Positions 34,907 to 42,547 of a stretch of DNA of 51,084 nt are shown here, piece after piece. How positions within the stretch are numbered: the stretch's first letter is position 1; every line of letters starts with the position of its first letter. The stretch comes from Halogranum rubrum (lineage in GTDB: Archaea > Halobacteriota > Halobacteria > Halobacteriales > Haloferacaceae): the NCBI RefSeq assembly GCF_900114455.1, contig NZ_FOTC01000011.1:1-51084 (forward strand), in the 5' to 3' direction. The notes under the pieces were generated by a model. It worked only from the letters and a program-made list of their open reading frames with translations, searched no databases and was not told where the DNA came from. Both the position numbers and the translations under genes were made by a program.

Positions 34907-34975
34907 GCGAGGGGGGTGCGGGGGGAGTAGAGGAAGAGAGGAGTTGGGGAGGGTGCGGGAGGGGAAGAGGAGTCG
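34907..34975 (+). repeat. Polypurine, G-run-rich tract downstream of the flavin protein gene
   Basis: Blocks GAGCGAGGGGGGTGCGGGGG (34907-34926) and GTTGGGGAGGGTGCGGGAGG (34942-34961) resemble the tract at 34185-34370. It separates two convergent genes. A transcription-terminating or structured-DNA role is possible. Confidence 0.65.
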
Positions 34976-34979
34976 AACT

Positions 34980-35984
34980 TCAGGCGAGGTTCGGCGCAAC
35001 CTCGCTACCGAGACGCTCGATACACTCGGCCATCGCGTCGGTGCCGATGCCGGGGTGGTACGTTCGGAAGATGAAGTGCACGTCGTCGCCGAGCGCCTCG
35101 TGGTAGGTTTCGAGTTCCTCGGTCACCTGCTCGGGCGTGCCGAAGATGGCCTGCTCTTTCAGTTCCTTCTTTCGTTCGTCGGAGAGTTCGGTGACTTCCT
35201 CGCCGGAGAAGATTTCGGCGTACCGGCGCTGGATGTAGAGATAGCCGTCTTTCATCGTGTTCCACGCCTCCTCGCGGGAGTCGCCGACGAACCCGTGTTG
35301 GAGGACGTAGATCGTAAAGTCGTCGTCGAGTCCTTCCTTCTCACGCACCTGCCGGATGTCGTCGACGCGTTTCTTCACGCCGCCGACAGAGAGCGACGAG
35401 GGCGCACACCACCCGTCGGCAGTGCGGGCGGCGCGGCGAACGGCGGGCTTGGCCCCGCCGCCGAGCATGATGGGCAAGTGGCCGTCGGGTTTGGGCGTGA
35501 CGGAGGTGTCGGGCGAGACGTCGTTGAACGGCGACTCGTGGCCGATGGGACCGTCGGACCACGCGCCTCTGAGGAGTTCAACGGTGTCGGCGAGACGTTC
35601 GACGCGTTCCTCCTCGGGGACGCCGAACTCCGCGAACTCGCGTGGGTTCGACCCGATGGCGAGACCGAGCGTGAGTCGGTTGTTCGAGACGAGGTCGACG
35701 GTGGCGGCGTCTTCAGCCAGCCTGACGGCGTTGTAGAGCGGCGCGAGCGCGATACAGGAGCCAATCTCTATCTCCTCGGTCTCGGCGGCCAGCGCGCCCA
35801 GTGCGGGCATCACGCCGGAGAGGTAGCCGTCGTCGAGGAAGTGGTGTTCGGAGACCCACGCGCTGTCGAGGCCGGCGTCCTCGATTGCTCGGGTGAGGGT
35901 CAGCATCTCGTCGTAGATGGCGCTCATCGACCGGTCGTCGTCCGGGCGGCGCTGGCAGGTGAACAAGCCCGTGCCGAGTTTCAT
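34980..35984 (-). CDS. Luciferase-like (LLM class) flavin/F420-dependent oxidoreductase
   Basis: 334-residue TIM-barrel oxidoreductase, either FMN- or F420-dependent. The start MKLGTGLFTCQRR, the catalytic-site strand AWVSEHHFLDDGYLSG, SCIALAPLYNAVRLAEDAAT, RLTLGLAIGSNPREFAEFGV and IMLGGGAKPAVRRAARTADG are characteristic. The last part ending GTPEQVTEELETYHEALGDD matches the family. The start ATG is 35982-35984 with no other candidate nearby. It converges on the flavin-binding protein gene. Substrate unknown. Confidence 0.87.
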   Translation of the reverse strand: MKLGTGLFTCQRRPDDDRSMSAIYDEMLTLTRAIEDAGLDSAWVSEHHFLDDGYLSGVMPALGALAAETEEIEIGSCIALAPLYNAVRLAEDAATVDLVSNNRLTLGLAIGSNPREFAEFGVPEEERVERLADTVELLRGAWSDGPIGHESPFNDVSPDTSVTPKPDGHLPIMLGGGAKPAVRRAARTADGWCAPSSLSVGGVKKRVDDIRQVREKEGLDDDFTIYVLQHGFVGDSREEAWNTMKDGYLYIQRRYAEIFSGEEVTELSDERKKELKEQAIFGTPEQVTEELETYHEALGDDVHFIFRTYHPGIGTDAMAECIERLGSEVAPNLA

Positions 35985-36490
35985 GGTCGAGAGTCGGATG
36001 GGTGGAACTTAACGGTTTATCAGGGATTAGGCTGAGTCGAGTGTGAAGCCAGCCGTGGTCGGAACTGGAGAGATAGCAGGAACACGACCACGACCACTTG
36101 ACAGACGAGACACCCACACCCTCCCCAACCGATTCGCTCACTCGCTTGCGCTCGTTCACTCATCCCTCGCGTGTGTGGTTCGCGGCCGTCGCCGCGAAGC
36201 CACGCGCCACGATGGTTGGTCAGTCCACGGGCGCTGGCCGCGCGACGGCGCGGCCGAAATGGGGGAGGGTAGGCGCGGTTCGGTGCTGTCCTCGGCGGAC
36301 TTGCAAAGGGCGAGTGCTCTCGTCGGTTCCCGGAGGAAGTAAGCACCGCAACTGAGTGAAGCGAGGTGAGGAGCACAACGACTCCCGGAACCACGAGAGC
36401 GCGAGGGCTTTGCCGAGTAGCCCGTACCGTCGCTGATTCCACGCTACAGTTTCGCACCTGACCTAAAACTGGAAATGCCAAAAATCCCAA
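35985..36490. other. 506-bp intergenic region with a dispersed repeat
   Basis: Between the LLM oxidoreductase start and the M24 hydrolase stop. It carries repeat copy 1 (36096-36170) and further GC-rich palindromic sequence such as GGCCGCGCGACGGCGCGGCC (36236-36255). No gene is visible. Confidence 0.5.
36096..36170. repeat. Dispersed intergenic repeat, copy 1
   Basis: Shares with 39269-39341 the blocks CTTGACAGACGAGAC, CCACACCCTCCCCAACCGAT and TCATCCCTCGC, in the same order, with a variable CTC-rich middle. Such ...CTCCCCAACCGATTCGCTC... sequences look like the intergenic repeats I associate with haloarchaeal genomes. Confidence 0.65.
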
Positions 36491-37765
36491 TCAGTAGTCG
36501 ATGGTCGTAATCTCCTCGACGGGCCACTGACTCAGAATCTCGACGCCATTTTCGCGAACCACGACCATCTCCTCGACGCGGACGCCCTGCCGCTCTGCTG
36601 GCTCCTGCGTCTCGACGGCCATCACCATCCCCTCCTCTAGTTCGATGGGGTGGTCCTCGGAGATGCCGCGCCAGATGAGCGGTACCTCGTACAACTGGAG
36701 ACCCAGTCCGTGCGCCCAGTGGTTCGTCGTCATCTGCCAGTGGTCGTCGGCGTCGTACCACTCGGCGTGTTCGCCGTCCATGTCGGGGAAGCCCTGCGAG
36801 ACGTCGTCGGTGGTGGCTCCGGGTTCGATGCGTTCGAGCACGTCGTAGAGGTTGTCGCGGGCCGTCTCGTAGGCGTCCTGCTGGGCCTGCGTGGGTTCGC
36901 CGAGCGAGAAGGTGCGGTAGTAGCAAGAGCGGTAGCCGAGATAGCCGATATTGTACATGTCGGCGTAGACGAGGTCACCGGGGCGCATCATCCGGTCCGT
37001 CGTGTTGGCTTGGTGCTTCGGCCACGTGTTCGGCCCCGAGGTCAGATAGCCGCCGCCGACGAACGCGCCGTGTCGCCAGAGTTCGCGGGTGACGTCGCCC
37101 CAGACTTCCGACTCTCTCCGCCCGGGGCGAGCGTTCTCAACGACCTGCTGGAATCCGGCCTCCGCGATGGCCGCGACCATGCGCAGACACTCGATTTCGT
37201 CCTTCGTCTTCACCTTCCGCGCGTCTTCCATCACGGCCCCACAGGTTTCGGTGTCGACGTCGACGCCCTGTTGTTCGAGGGCGTCCACGAGGCCCGCGTT
37301 GCCGACGTCGAGACCCATCGGTTCGCCCTTCAGGTCGTAGTCCGAGAGCGCCGTGGCGACCGTCTCGGCCATCTTGTCGAGGAGGAACTTCCGGGCCGAG
37401 GGGCTGCCGGAGGCACGCGGAACGTTGCCGAGACCAGGACACGCGTAGCGGATGTCGTTCAGCCACGGACAGTTGAACCGCTGGTTCGAGGCGTGGTCGG
37501 CGGTGTCCCAGTGGACGACGTTCCCGTCTTCGAGCAAGAGGGAGTAGTGGTCCGCGCCGCTACCGCCAGTCATCGCGAGGCCGGTGACGTAGCGGATGTT
37601 CGGGTCCGAGAGCAGGAGCATCGAACTCAGACCGGCGTCACGCATCCGTTCGAGCGCGCGCTCCTTTCGCTCGTTGCGCATGCGCTTCGTGTCGATGCGC
37701 TCCTCCCAGTCGACGGCCATCGTCCCGCGAGTACCCTCCATGAAGTCGCGTTCGTAGAACGTCAT
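36491..37765 (-). CDS. M24 family (Xaa-Pro aminopeptidase/creatinase-like) hydrolase
   Basis: 424-residue pita-bread-fold hydrolase that would act on an Xaa-Pro dipeptide or a creatine- or ectoine-like amidine/amide. The N-terminal creatinase domain is at 1-180 and the catalytic domain at 185-424. D269 (VYADMYNIGYLGYRS) fits the first metal Asp, H352 (WAHGLGLQLYEVPL), E385 (AVETQEP) and E398 (GVRVEEMVVV) fit later ligands. The position of the second metal Asp, usually in a SDxTRT motif, is C281 (YRSCYYRTF), so one ligand is missing. That is closer to the metal-independent creatinase branch or to an enzyme with altered chemistry. ATG at 37763-37765 is chosen; the frame upstream belongs to shadows of the next gene. 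Confidence 0.82.
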   Translation of the reverse strand: MTFYERDFMEGTRGTMAVDWEERIDTKRMRNERKERALERMRDAGLSSMLLLSDPNIRYVTGLAMTGGSGADHYSLLLEDGNVVHWDTADHASNQRFNCPWLNDIRYACPGLGNVPRASGSPSARKFLLDKMAETVATALSDYDLKGEPMGLDVGNAGLVDALEQQGVDVDTETCGAVMEDARKVKTKDEIECLRMVAAIAEAGFQQVVENARPGRRESEVWGDVTRELWRHGAFVGGGYLTSGPNTWPKHQANTTDRMMRPGDLVYADMYNIGYLGYRSCYYRTFSLGEPTQAQQDAYETARDNLYDVLERIEPGATTDDVSQGFPDMDGEHAEWYDADDHWQMTTNHWAHGLGLQLYEVPLIWRGISEDHPIELEEGMVMAVETQEPAERQGVRVEEMVVVRENGVEILSQWPVEEITTIDY

Positions 37766-37807
37766 GCTCTCTCGTCCGCAGTCCGGTCTCTTAATTCCTC
37801 CCTCATG

Positions 37808-37815
37808 ATTTATGC
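37808..37815 (+). promoter_or_regulatory. TATA-like element of the EthD-type gene
   Basis: ATTTATGC lies 26-33 bases before the ATG at 37841 in the 75-bp divergent gap with the M24 gene. Confidence 0.45.
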
Positions 37816-37840
37816 TCACGAACCGAGACAGTCGAACTGA

Positions 37841-38563
37841 ATGAGTCTCTACAAGCACATCGCACTCCTCGTTCGGAAGGAGGGGATGAGTCACGACGAG
37901 TTCGTCGACTACTGGCAGACGAATCATACACCTATCGCCCGCGAGATAGAGGGCGTCGTCAAGTACAGTACGGTGCAACCAGTGACGCCCAAGGCGGCGG
38001 AGTTCGACGGCCTCGCTGAGTTGTACTTCGAGGACCTCGATGCGCTCCACGACGCACTCGGCAGTGAAGGCTCGCGCGACTACGACCCCGCGAAAGGGAA
38101 AGCCAAAGAAGCGAGAGAAGATGTAGACAACTTCCTCGATATCGAGAAGCGTCCGCGATTCATCGGCGAAGTCGTGGTGCAGAGAGACGACGTCGACGGC
38201 GACACAGACGGTCTCTACAAGCACTCGGCGTTCCTCGTCCGGAAGGACGGCATGACCCACGAGGAGTTCGTCGACCACTGGCAGAACAACCACACGCCCA
38301 TCGCCCGCGAAATCGAGGGCGTCGTCAAGTACGACACGGTACTCCCGACGAATCCCGAGAAGGCGGAGTTCGACGGCGTCGCGGAACTCTACTTCGAGGA
38401 CCTCGATGCGCTCCACGACGCCCTGGGGAGCGAAGGCTCTCGCGACTACGACCCCGCGAAAGGCAAGGCCAAGGAAGCCAGAGAGGACGTGAACAACTTC
38501 CTCGCCATCGGCGAGCGCCCGCGCTTCATCGGGAAGGAGACCGTCCAGAAGGACAGTCGATAG
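37841..38563 (+). CDS. EthD-type protein made of two tandem domains
   Basis: 240-residue protein whose halves, beginning LYKHIALLVRKEGMSHDEFV and LYKHSAFLVRKDGMTHEEFV, are copies offset by exactly 122 codons. Each carries the EthD-like stretch DYWQTNHTPIAREIEGVVKY (or DHWQNNHTPIAR...) and an identical block EGSRDYDPAKGKAKEAREDV. EthD-type proteins form dimeric ferredoxin-like folds with roles in degradative pathways, so the fusion probably makes a built-in dimer. Two bases separate it from the HD hydrolase gene. Substrate unknown. Confidence 0.8.
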   Translation: MSLYKHIALLVRKEGMSHDEFVDYWQTNHTPIAREIEGVVKYSTVQPVTPKAAEFDGLAELYFEDLDALHDALGSEGSRDYDPAKGKAKEAREDVDNFLDIEKRPRFIGEVVVQRDDVDGDTDGLYKHSAFLVRKDGMTHEEFVDHWQNNHTPIAREIEGVVKYDTVLPTNPEKAEFDGVAELYFEDLDALHDALGSEGSRDYDPAKGKAKEAREDVNNFLAIGERPRFIGKETVQKDSR

Positions 38564-38565
38564 CC

Positions 38566-39168
38566 ATGTCGAGTGATTTCTCCGACCAGCGAGGACAGGT
38601 CGAGGAAGCGTTTCCCGAACTCGGGGAGATAGAGTCCGAGGACCTTCGCGAGAAAGTCGTCGAGGCGTGGTGTCTCGGCCTCGCTCGCGGTGGGTGGCGC
38701 GACATCCACGACATCCCCTACGCGTGGAACATCCACGAGACGGACAACGTCGAGCACGTCCGCGGCGTGACCCGCATCGCCGTGAAAGCGGCCGAGGAAC
38801 AGCGCGACTTCCACGGCGCGGACCCGGATTTCGACGTCATCGTCGCTGCCTGCCTCCTGCACGACGTGGGCAAATGTTACGAGTACGTCGACTTCGTCGA
38901 CGAGGACACGTTGGATTCGCCGGACCCCGAGTACGCGACGAGCGAGGTGCCGCACTCCATCTCTGGCTACGCGCTCGCGCACGAAGTCGGCTGCCCACTG
39001 GCCGTGCAGCGAGCGATTCCGCACTTCCTCGGCGAAGTGCCAAAACGGACGCTCGAAGCGGAGTTGGTCAAGAGTGCGAACTCCGCGTCGTCGAACGCGA
39101 TTACCTACGCGACGATGGGCATCAGCCTGAAAGAGTGGGTCGCCGAGTACTCACAGACCCAGGAGTGA
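38566..39168 (+). CDS. HD domain phosphohydrolase
   Basis: 200-residue metal-dependent phosphohydrolase. The HD pair is H99-D100 in ACLLHDVGKCYE, with an earlier His in NVEHVRGVTR (64) and later His residues in PHSISGYALAHEVG and IPHFLGEVP. HD proteins hydrolyse phosphate esters or nucleotides; this one may act on a small metabolite with the EthD-type protein, with which it forms an operon (two-base gap). It ends in a short polar tail. Confidence 0.83.
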   Translation: MSSDFSDQRGQVEEAFPELGEIESEDLREKVVEAWCLGLARGGWRDIHDIPYAWNIHETDNVEHVRGVTRIAVKAAEEQRDFHGADPDFDVIVAACLLHDVGKCYEYVDFVDEDTLDSPDPEYATSEVPHSISGYALAHEVGCPLAVQRAIPHFLGEVPKRTLEAELVKSANSASSNAITYATMGISLKEWVAEYSQTQE

Positions 39169-39494
39169 GTATTTGAGGAAGGTGCAGGTTCGAGTTTGCT
39201 GACTATCGTTTCTTGACGTGTTCACGTTGTAAGCGACCGAAGAGATGTGGAGAACACGACTCACGACTGCTTGACAGACGAGACGCCACACCCTCCCCAA
39301 CCGATTCCTTCGCTCCTTTTAGTCGCTCAGTCATCCCTCGCAAGAGCGAAGCTCTTGCTGCCCTTCACTCGCTCCGCTCGCGAAGACCTCGCACGCGACT
39401 GACGTGACACGGAGGTCACGTCAGCGCGCGCCATCAACAGAGTGGGTGCAAAACCGAGCGCACCTTTTTCAGATTGCCACGAGAAGCGCCACCG
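39169..39494. other. 326-bp intergenic region with a dispersed repeat
   Basis: Contains repeat copy 2 (39269-39341), a hairpin-like CAAGAGCGAAGCTCTTG (39341-39357) and, near 39460, a T-rich TATA-like CTTTTT before the cupin gene. No gene seen. Confidence 0.5.
39269..39341. repeat. Dispersed intergenic repeat, copy 2
   Basis: Matches copy 1 at 36096-36170 in the blocks CTTGACAGACGAGAC, CCACACCCTCCCCAACCGAT and TCATCCCTCGC. The middle differs (CCTTCGCTCCTTTTAGTCGC here). The two copies lie about 3.1 kb apart, both intergenic. Confidence 0.65.
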
Positions 39495-39854
39495 ATGCAC
39501 GACCAAGTCAACCTCGACGAACTGGAAGCCCGCGAACTCGACGACTTCGGCCCGCGACTGAAAGGCGTCGGCTACGAACTCCGCCCCGAGAAGATGCGCC
39601 CGAGCGTCTGGGTGTTCGACGAGGGCGAGAAGATGCGACGCCACTACCAGGAGGAACAAGAGGAACTCTACCACGTCCTCTCGGGGCGCTTCGAGATGCG
39701 CTTCGGGGAGGCAGAGACGGCGGAGTTGGAGGCAGGCGACGTGATGGTCGTCTCACCCGACGAGGTTCGGCAACTCGTCTGCGTCGAACCCGGCGAGGTG
39801 TTCGTCGTCGGGTCGCCGGCGACGAAAGATGACGGCGTCGTCGTCGAAGAGTAG
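39495..39854 (+). CDS. Cupin-fold protein
   Basis: 119-residue single-domain cupin. The first cupin motif region is visible as RRHYQEEQEELYHVLSGRFE at 48-67 with its His and Glu ligands, and the second as AGDVMVVSPDEVRQLVCVEP, with few His. It may be a metal-dependent isomerase or a sensor; cupins are too diverse to call. Start ATG at 39495 is chosen over TTG at 39474. A T-rich TATA-like element is at about 39462-39470. Confidence 0.78.
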   Translation: MHDQVNLDELEARELDDFGPRLKGVGYELRPEKMRPSVWVFDEGEKMRRHYQEEQEELYHVLSGRFEMRFGEAETAELEAGDVMVVSPDEVRQLVCVEPGEVFVVGSPATKDDGVVVEE

Positions 39855-39892
39855 ACAGAAGACACTTAGCAGACACCTCCGACCGGTGAGCC

Positions 39893-40609
39893 ATGCCCCG
39901 AACCCGCCGACGCGCCCTCCGCTCGCTTGCCGCCGTGGTGACCATCGGTCTCGCTGGCTGTACCGGGACGGATGCACAGGGCAACGAAGAAACTGGCTCG
40001 CCTTCGACGACGACCACAGAGACATCGACAGCGCGGAGCGACGCTCCGCGAGCGACCGGACGTCGTCCGGGAGCACCGACCGAGACACCACGACCCACCG
40101 CGACGGCGTCGCCGACGCCCCGCGCACCCGACGCGTTGGCCCTCGAGGAACTGGACTCCGTCAGTCGCTCCGTACCGGATGCGCTCGACACGACCGATGT
40201 CGCTTCAACGCCGTTTCTGGCGTTGAGCGTGGGCGAACGGAGTCAGGTCCAGTCGGAACACAGAAAACCGCATCAGGTCTGGGTCTGGAACGACGCCGAC
40301 GAACCTCACGACCTGACGCTGACGCTCTCGAACGCACGAGGAACCATCGTCGAGCGCACCGTGTCGTTCGCGGCGAACTCGAAACTCGTCGTCGTTCTGC
40401 AGGTTCCATCGGCGTACGAGTTCACCGTCGCCGTCGGCGGCGAGGGTGCGGGCGAAATCGACGCCAGCGAGACGGTCGAGATTCCGTTCTCGCAGTTCGA
40501 CTGCAACGACTCGGCGACGGACGTCGTCGTCCGCGACGACGGAAGCATCGAGTCGAGTAGCGTGACGACAGAGGTGGCCTGTACGGCACTCACGCCCGGA
40601 CTGGACTAG
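39893..40609 (+). CDS. Tat-exported lipoprotein, hypothetical
   Basis: 238-residue secreted protein. It opens MPRTRRRALRSLAAVVTIGL with LAGC lipobox (C23), a Tat-type signal. A Thr/Pro/Ser-rich linker covers 25-85 and suits a cell-wall-spanning stalk. The mature domain is beta-rich (SEHRKPHQVWVWNDADEPHD, LTLTLSNARGTIVERTVSFA), suggestive of an Ig- or cupredoxin-like fold without copper ligands. Function unknown. It converges on the epimerase gene. Confidence 0.72.
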   Translation: MPRTRRRALRSLAAVVTIGLAGCTGTDAQGNEETGSPSTTTTETSTARSDAPRATGRRPGAPTETPRPTATASPTPRAPDALALEELDSVSRSVPDALDTTDVASTPFLALSVGERSQVQSEHRKPHQVWVWNDADEPHDLTLTLSNARGTIVERTVSFAANSKLVVVLQVPSAYEFTVAVGGEGAGEIDASETVEIPFSQFDCNDSATDVVVRDDGSIESSSVTTEVACTALTPGLD

Positions 40610-40640
40610 CCCCAAACAGAGCCAGAAGAGCCAAACCGAG

Positions 40641-41606
40641 TCAGACCGGGTCGAGTCCCGCTTCTTCGCGCAACACGCCGATGTACTGTCGGAAGCCGGC
40701 TTCGAGGTCGTACTCGGGGTCGTAGCCCAAGTCCGCCTGTGCCTTCGTCATGTCCAACTTCTGCGTCCACGGCAGTTCGCCCTCGTCGGAGACGGTAACG
40801 TCGGCGTCGGGGAGAATCGTCTCGACCGTCTCGGCGGCCTCCCGAATCGTCGCGAGTTCGCCGCGGACGTTGTAGATGCGCTGAGTCAGGTCCTCCTCGG
40901 GTGCGAAGGCGGCACAGCGGAACGATTGGGCGATGTCGCGGACGTGCTGCCAGTCGACGTGTTGGTCGCCGTACTCCACCGAGAACGACTCGCCGACGGC
41001 GGGTTTCTCGACGATGTTGGCGAGGAACGCCGACCCGCCCGTCTCCCGGTACGGGCCGTAGGCGACGGTAGGCCGGAGGCCGACGTGCGAGACGCCGAAG
41101 TCCTCGTGGTAGACCTTCGCCTGGTGCTCGTTGTACTCCTTCGTCGCCCCGTAGAGCGTGTCGGGGTAGACCAAATCCTCTTCTGTCACCCACCAGTCGC
41201 TCCCGTCGTCGTAGTTCGTCGGCGGCGCGTAGACGGCGGCGCTGGAGGCCCACGCGACACGTTCGACCTGTTCGTCGAGCGTCCGGGCGGCCTCGAAGAC
41301 GTTGTTCGTCCCTTGGACGTTCACGTCGAGGGCGAGGCGCGGGTTCTCGCGGGCGGTAGTCGTCAAGAGTGCGGCGAGGTGGACGACGTGCGTCGCACCC
41401 GTCTCCTTGATAGCGCGAATCACGTCAGTGGAGTCCGAGACGTCGCCGCGGCGAATCTCCACGTCGTCGGCGATGCCGAGTTTCTCCAGAATTCGAGGGT
41501 CCGTCGAGAGGTCGTACGCGACGACGTCGTGGCCGTGTTCCAGCAGGTCTTCGGCGACGTAGGAACCGATGAACCCGGTCCCGCCGGTTACCAAGACGGT
41601 AGACAT
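40641..41606 (-). CDS. NAD-dependent epimerase/dehydratase
   Basis: Extended SDR of 321 residues. GGTGFIGS is at 8-15, ASSAAVYAPP holds the catalytic Ser region, and TLYGATKEYNEHQAKVYHED supplies Tyr and Lys (YxxxK). Later blocks QHVRDIAQSFRCAAFAPEED and RIYNVRGELATIREAAETVE fit NDP-sugar epimerases or reductases. The start ATG at 41604-41606 is taken over an upstream in-frame start with no coding character. Substrate unknown; no glycosyltransferase adjoins it. Confidence 0.85.
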   Translation of the reverse strand: MSTVLVTGGTGFIGSYVAEDLLEHGHDVVAYDLSTDPRILEKLGIADDVEIRRGDVSDSTDVIRAIKETGATHVVHLAALLTTTARENPRLALDVNVQGTNNVFEAARTLDEQVERVAWASSAAVYAPPTNYDDGSDWWVTEEDLVYPDTLYGATKEYNEHQAKVYHEDFGVSHVGLRPTVAYGPYRETGGSAFLANIVEKPAVGESFSVEYGDQHVDWQHVRDIAQSFRCAAFAPEEDLTQRIYNVRGELATIREAAETVETILPDADVTVSDEGELPWTQKLDMTKAQADLGYDPEYDLEAGFRQYIGVLREEAGLDPV

Positions 41607-41672
41607 ACTCGAAAGAGGAGGCGACGCCAGCAAAAAGGTTTCCCAGAAACGATTGTGTGGAATCGGGTCGAA

Positions 41673-41792
41673 TCAGCAGTAGCGCTGGACGAGCCACAGC
41701 CCGCCAGCACCGACGCCGAGTCCGAACGCGCCGAAGGCGACCAACCCCGCGAGGTTCGCGAGGAGTTCGACGAGCGCGAGGGGTTCAATCAC
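41673..41792 (-). CDS. Tiny single-pass membrane protein, module copy 1 (39 aa)
   Basis: GTG at 41790-41792 encodes MIEPLALVELLANLAGLVAF and GAFGLGVGAGGLWLVQRYC, essentially one hydrophobic helix with a charged Arg end. The start overlaps the stop of the 95-residue gene by eight bases, showing translational coupling. A sister protein ending AAAGFWLLQRYF is encoded at 42126-42227, also coupled to a paralogous partner. The shared motif is a small-residue-rich helix followed by (L/W)LxQRYx. Function unknown. Confidence 0.62.
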   Translation of the reverse strand: MIEPLALVELLANLAGLVAFGAFGLGVGAGGLWLVQRYC

Positions 41793-42072
41793 GGCCGCGC
41801 TCCCGGGCCACTTTGGAGACGTTCGCGATGGGCTTGGCTTCCATCTGCGCCCGCTTACGAGCGTTGGCGACGAACCCCCCAACGAGTGACGCGACGAGAC
41901 TCGCGAGAGCGAGTGCGGCGAGCAGCAGTCCGAGCAGGACGCCGACGAACTCGTCGGCGACGTAGTAGTACACCACTCCGGGCGCGAGCGTCAGTACTGT
42001 TGCAATCGCCGCGTGGGTCGCGAGCCACGAGGCGCGGGTGCGGACACGTTCGGCGGCGGTCAGCGTCGTCAT
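41785..42072 (-). CDS. Two-helix membrane protein, module copy 1 (95 aa)
   Basis: MTTLTAAERVRTRASWLATH begins a protein with two hydrophobic helices (about 20-40 and 45-72) and a polar C-terminus, VANARKRAQMEAKPIANVSK. It is a clear paralog of the protein at 42224-42499: both start with MT(T/D)LT(A/P)AERVR(T/S)RASWLA. The start is ATG 42070-42072. The gene overlaps the tiny downstream ORF. The function is unknown. Confidence 0.68.
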   Translation of the reverse strand: MTTLTAAERVRTRASWLATHAAIATVLTLAPGVVYYYVADEFVGVLLGLLLAALALASLVASLVGGFVANARKRAQMEAKPIANVSKVARERGRD

Positions 42073-42125
42073 GGGCCGGGTTGGTCCCGGTTTCGTACAT
42101 AAAGGTACGGCCGTGTGGGCCGAGG

Positions 42126-42227
42126 TCAGAAGTAGCGTTGGAGGAGCCAGAATCCGGCGGCGGCGACGCCGATAGCGACGAAGCCGAACACGGCCAGTCC
42201 GACGAGGTTCGCGACGATGCCACTCAT
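42126..42227 (-). CDS. Tiny single-pass membrane protein, module copy 2 (33 aa)
   Basis: ATG at 42225-42227 overlaps the stop of the 91-residue gene by four bases (ATGA). The 33 residues MSGIVANLVGLAVFGFVAIG and VAAAGFWLLQRYF are one helix. Related to the 39-residue protein at 41673. Confidence 0.62.
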   Translation of the reverse strand: MSGIVANLVGLAVFGFVAIGVAAAGFWLLQRYF

Positions 42228-42499
42228 CGGAGGCGCTCCTCGGCGACGTCGCTGATAGAGCGCGGTTCGGCCTCCGAACGCTCCTCGCTGTTCGCGACGA
42301 ACCCCGCCGCGAGCGAGACGGCGAAGCTCGCGAACGCCACGACGGCCAAGACGGCCCCGACTTGGACGACGACCATGTCCTCGGTGACGAAGGCGTACAC
42401 ACCGCCGAGCGAGATGGCGAGGAGCGTCAGACTGGCCGCGTTGATGGCGAGCCACGAAGCCCGACTGCGAACGCGTTCGGCGGGGGTGAGGTCGGTCAT
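42224..42499 (-). CDS. Two-helix membrane protein, module copy 2 (91 aa)
   Basis: MTDLTPAERVRSRASWLAIN opens a two-helix protein (about 20-42 and 46-68) with an acidic-basic tail SEERSEAEPRSISDVAEERL. It is the paralog of 41785-42072. Each is followed by an overlapping single-helix mini-gene, so the unit was duplicated as a pair. The pair lies downstream of the ThDP enzyme gene on the same strand with a 48-base gap. Confidence 0.68.
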   Translation of the reverse strand: MTDLTPAERVRSRASWLAINAASLTLLAISLGGVYAFVTEDMVVVQVGAVLAVVAFASFAVSLAAGFVANSEERSEAEPRSISDVAEERLR

Positions 42500-42547
42500 A
42501 GTCGCACGTTCACGTCAGCGAAGCATTAAATTGTGGATGGGAACAGC

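Noticed and set aside
36650-37840. Plus-strand 396-codon frame opposite the M24 hydrolase
   Set aside because: Antisense shadow; the minus-strand frame has M24 residues in order.
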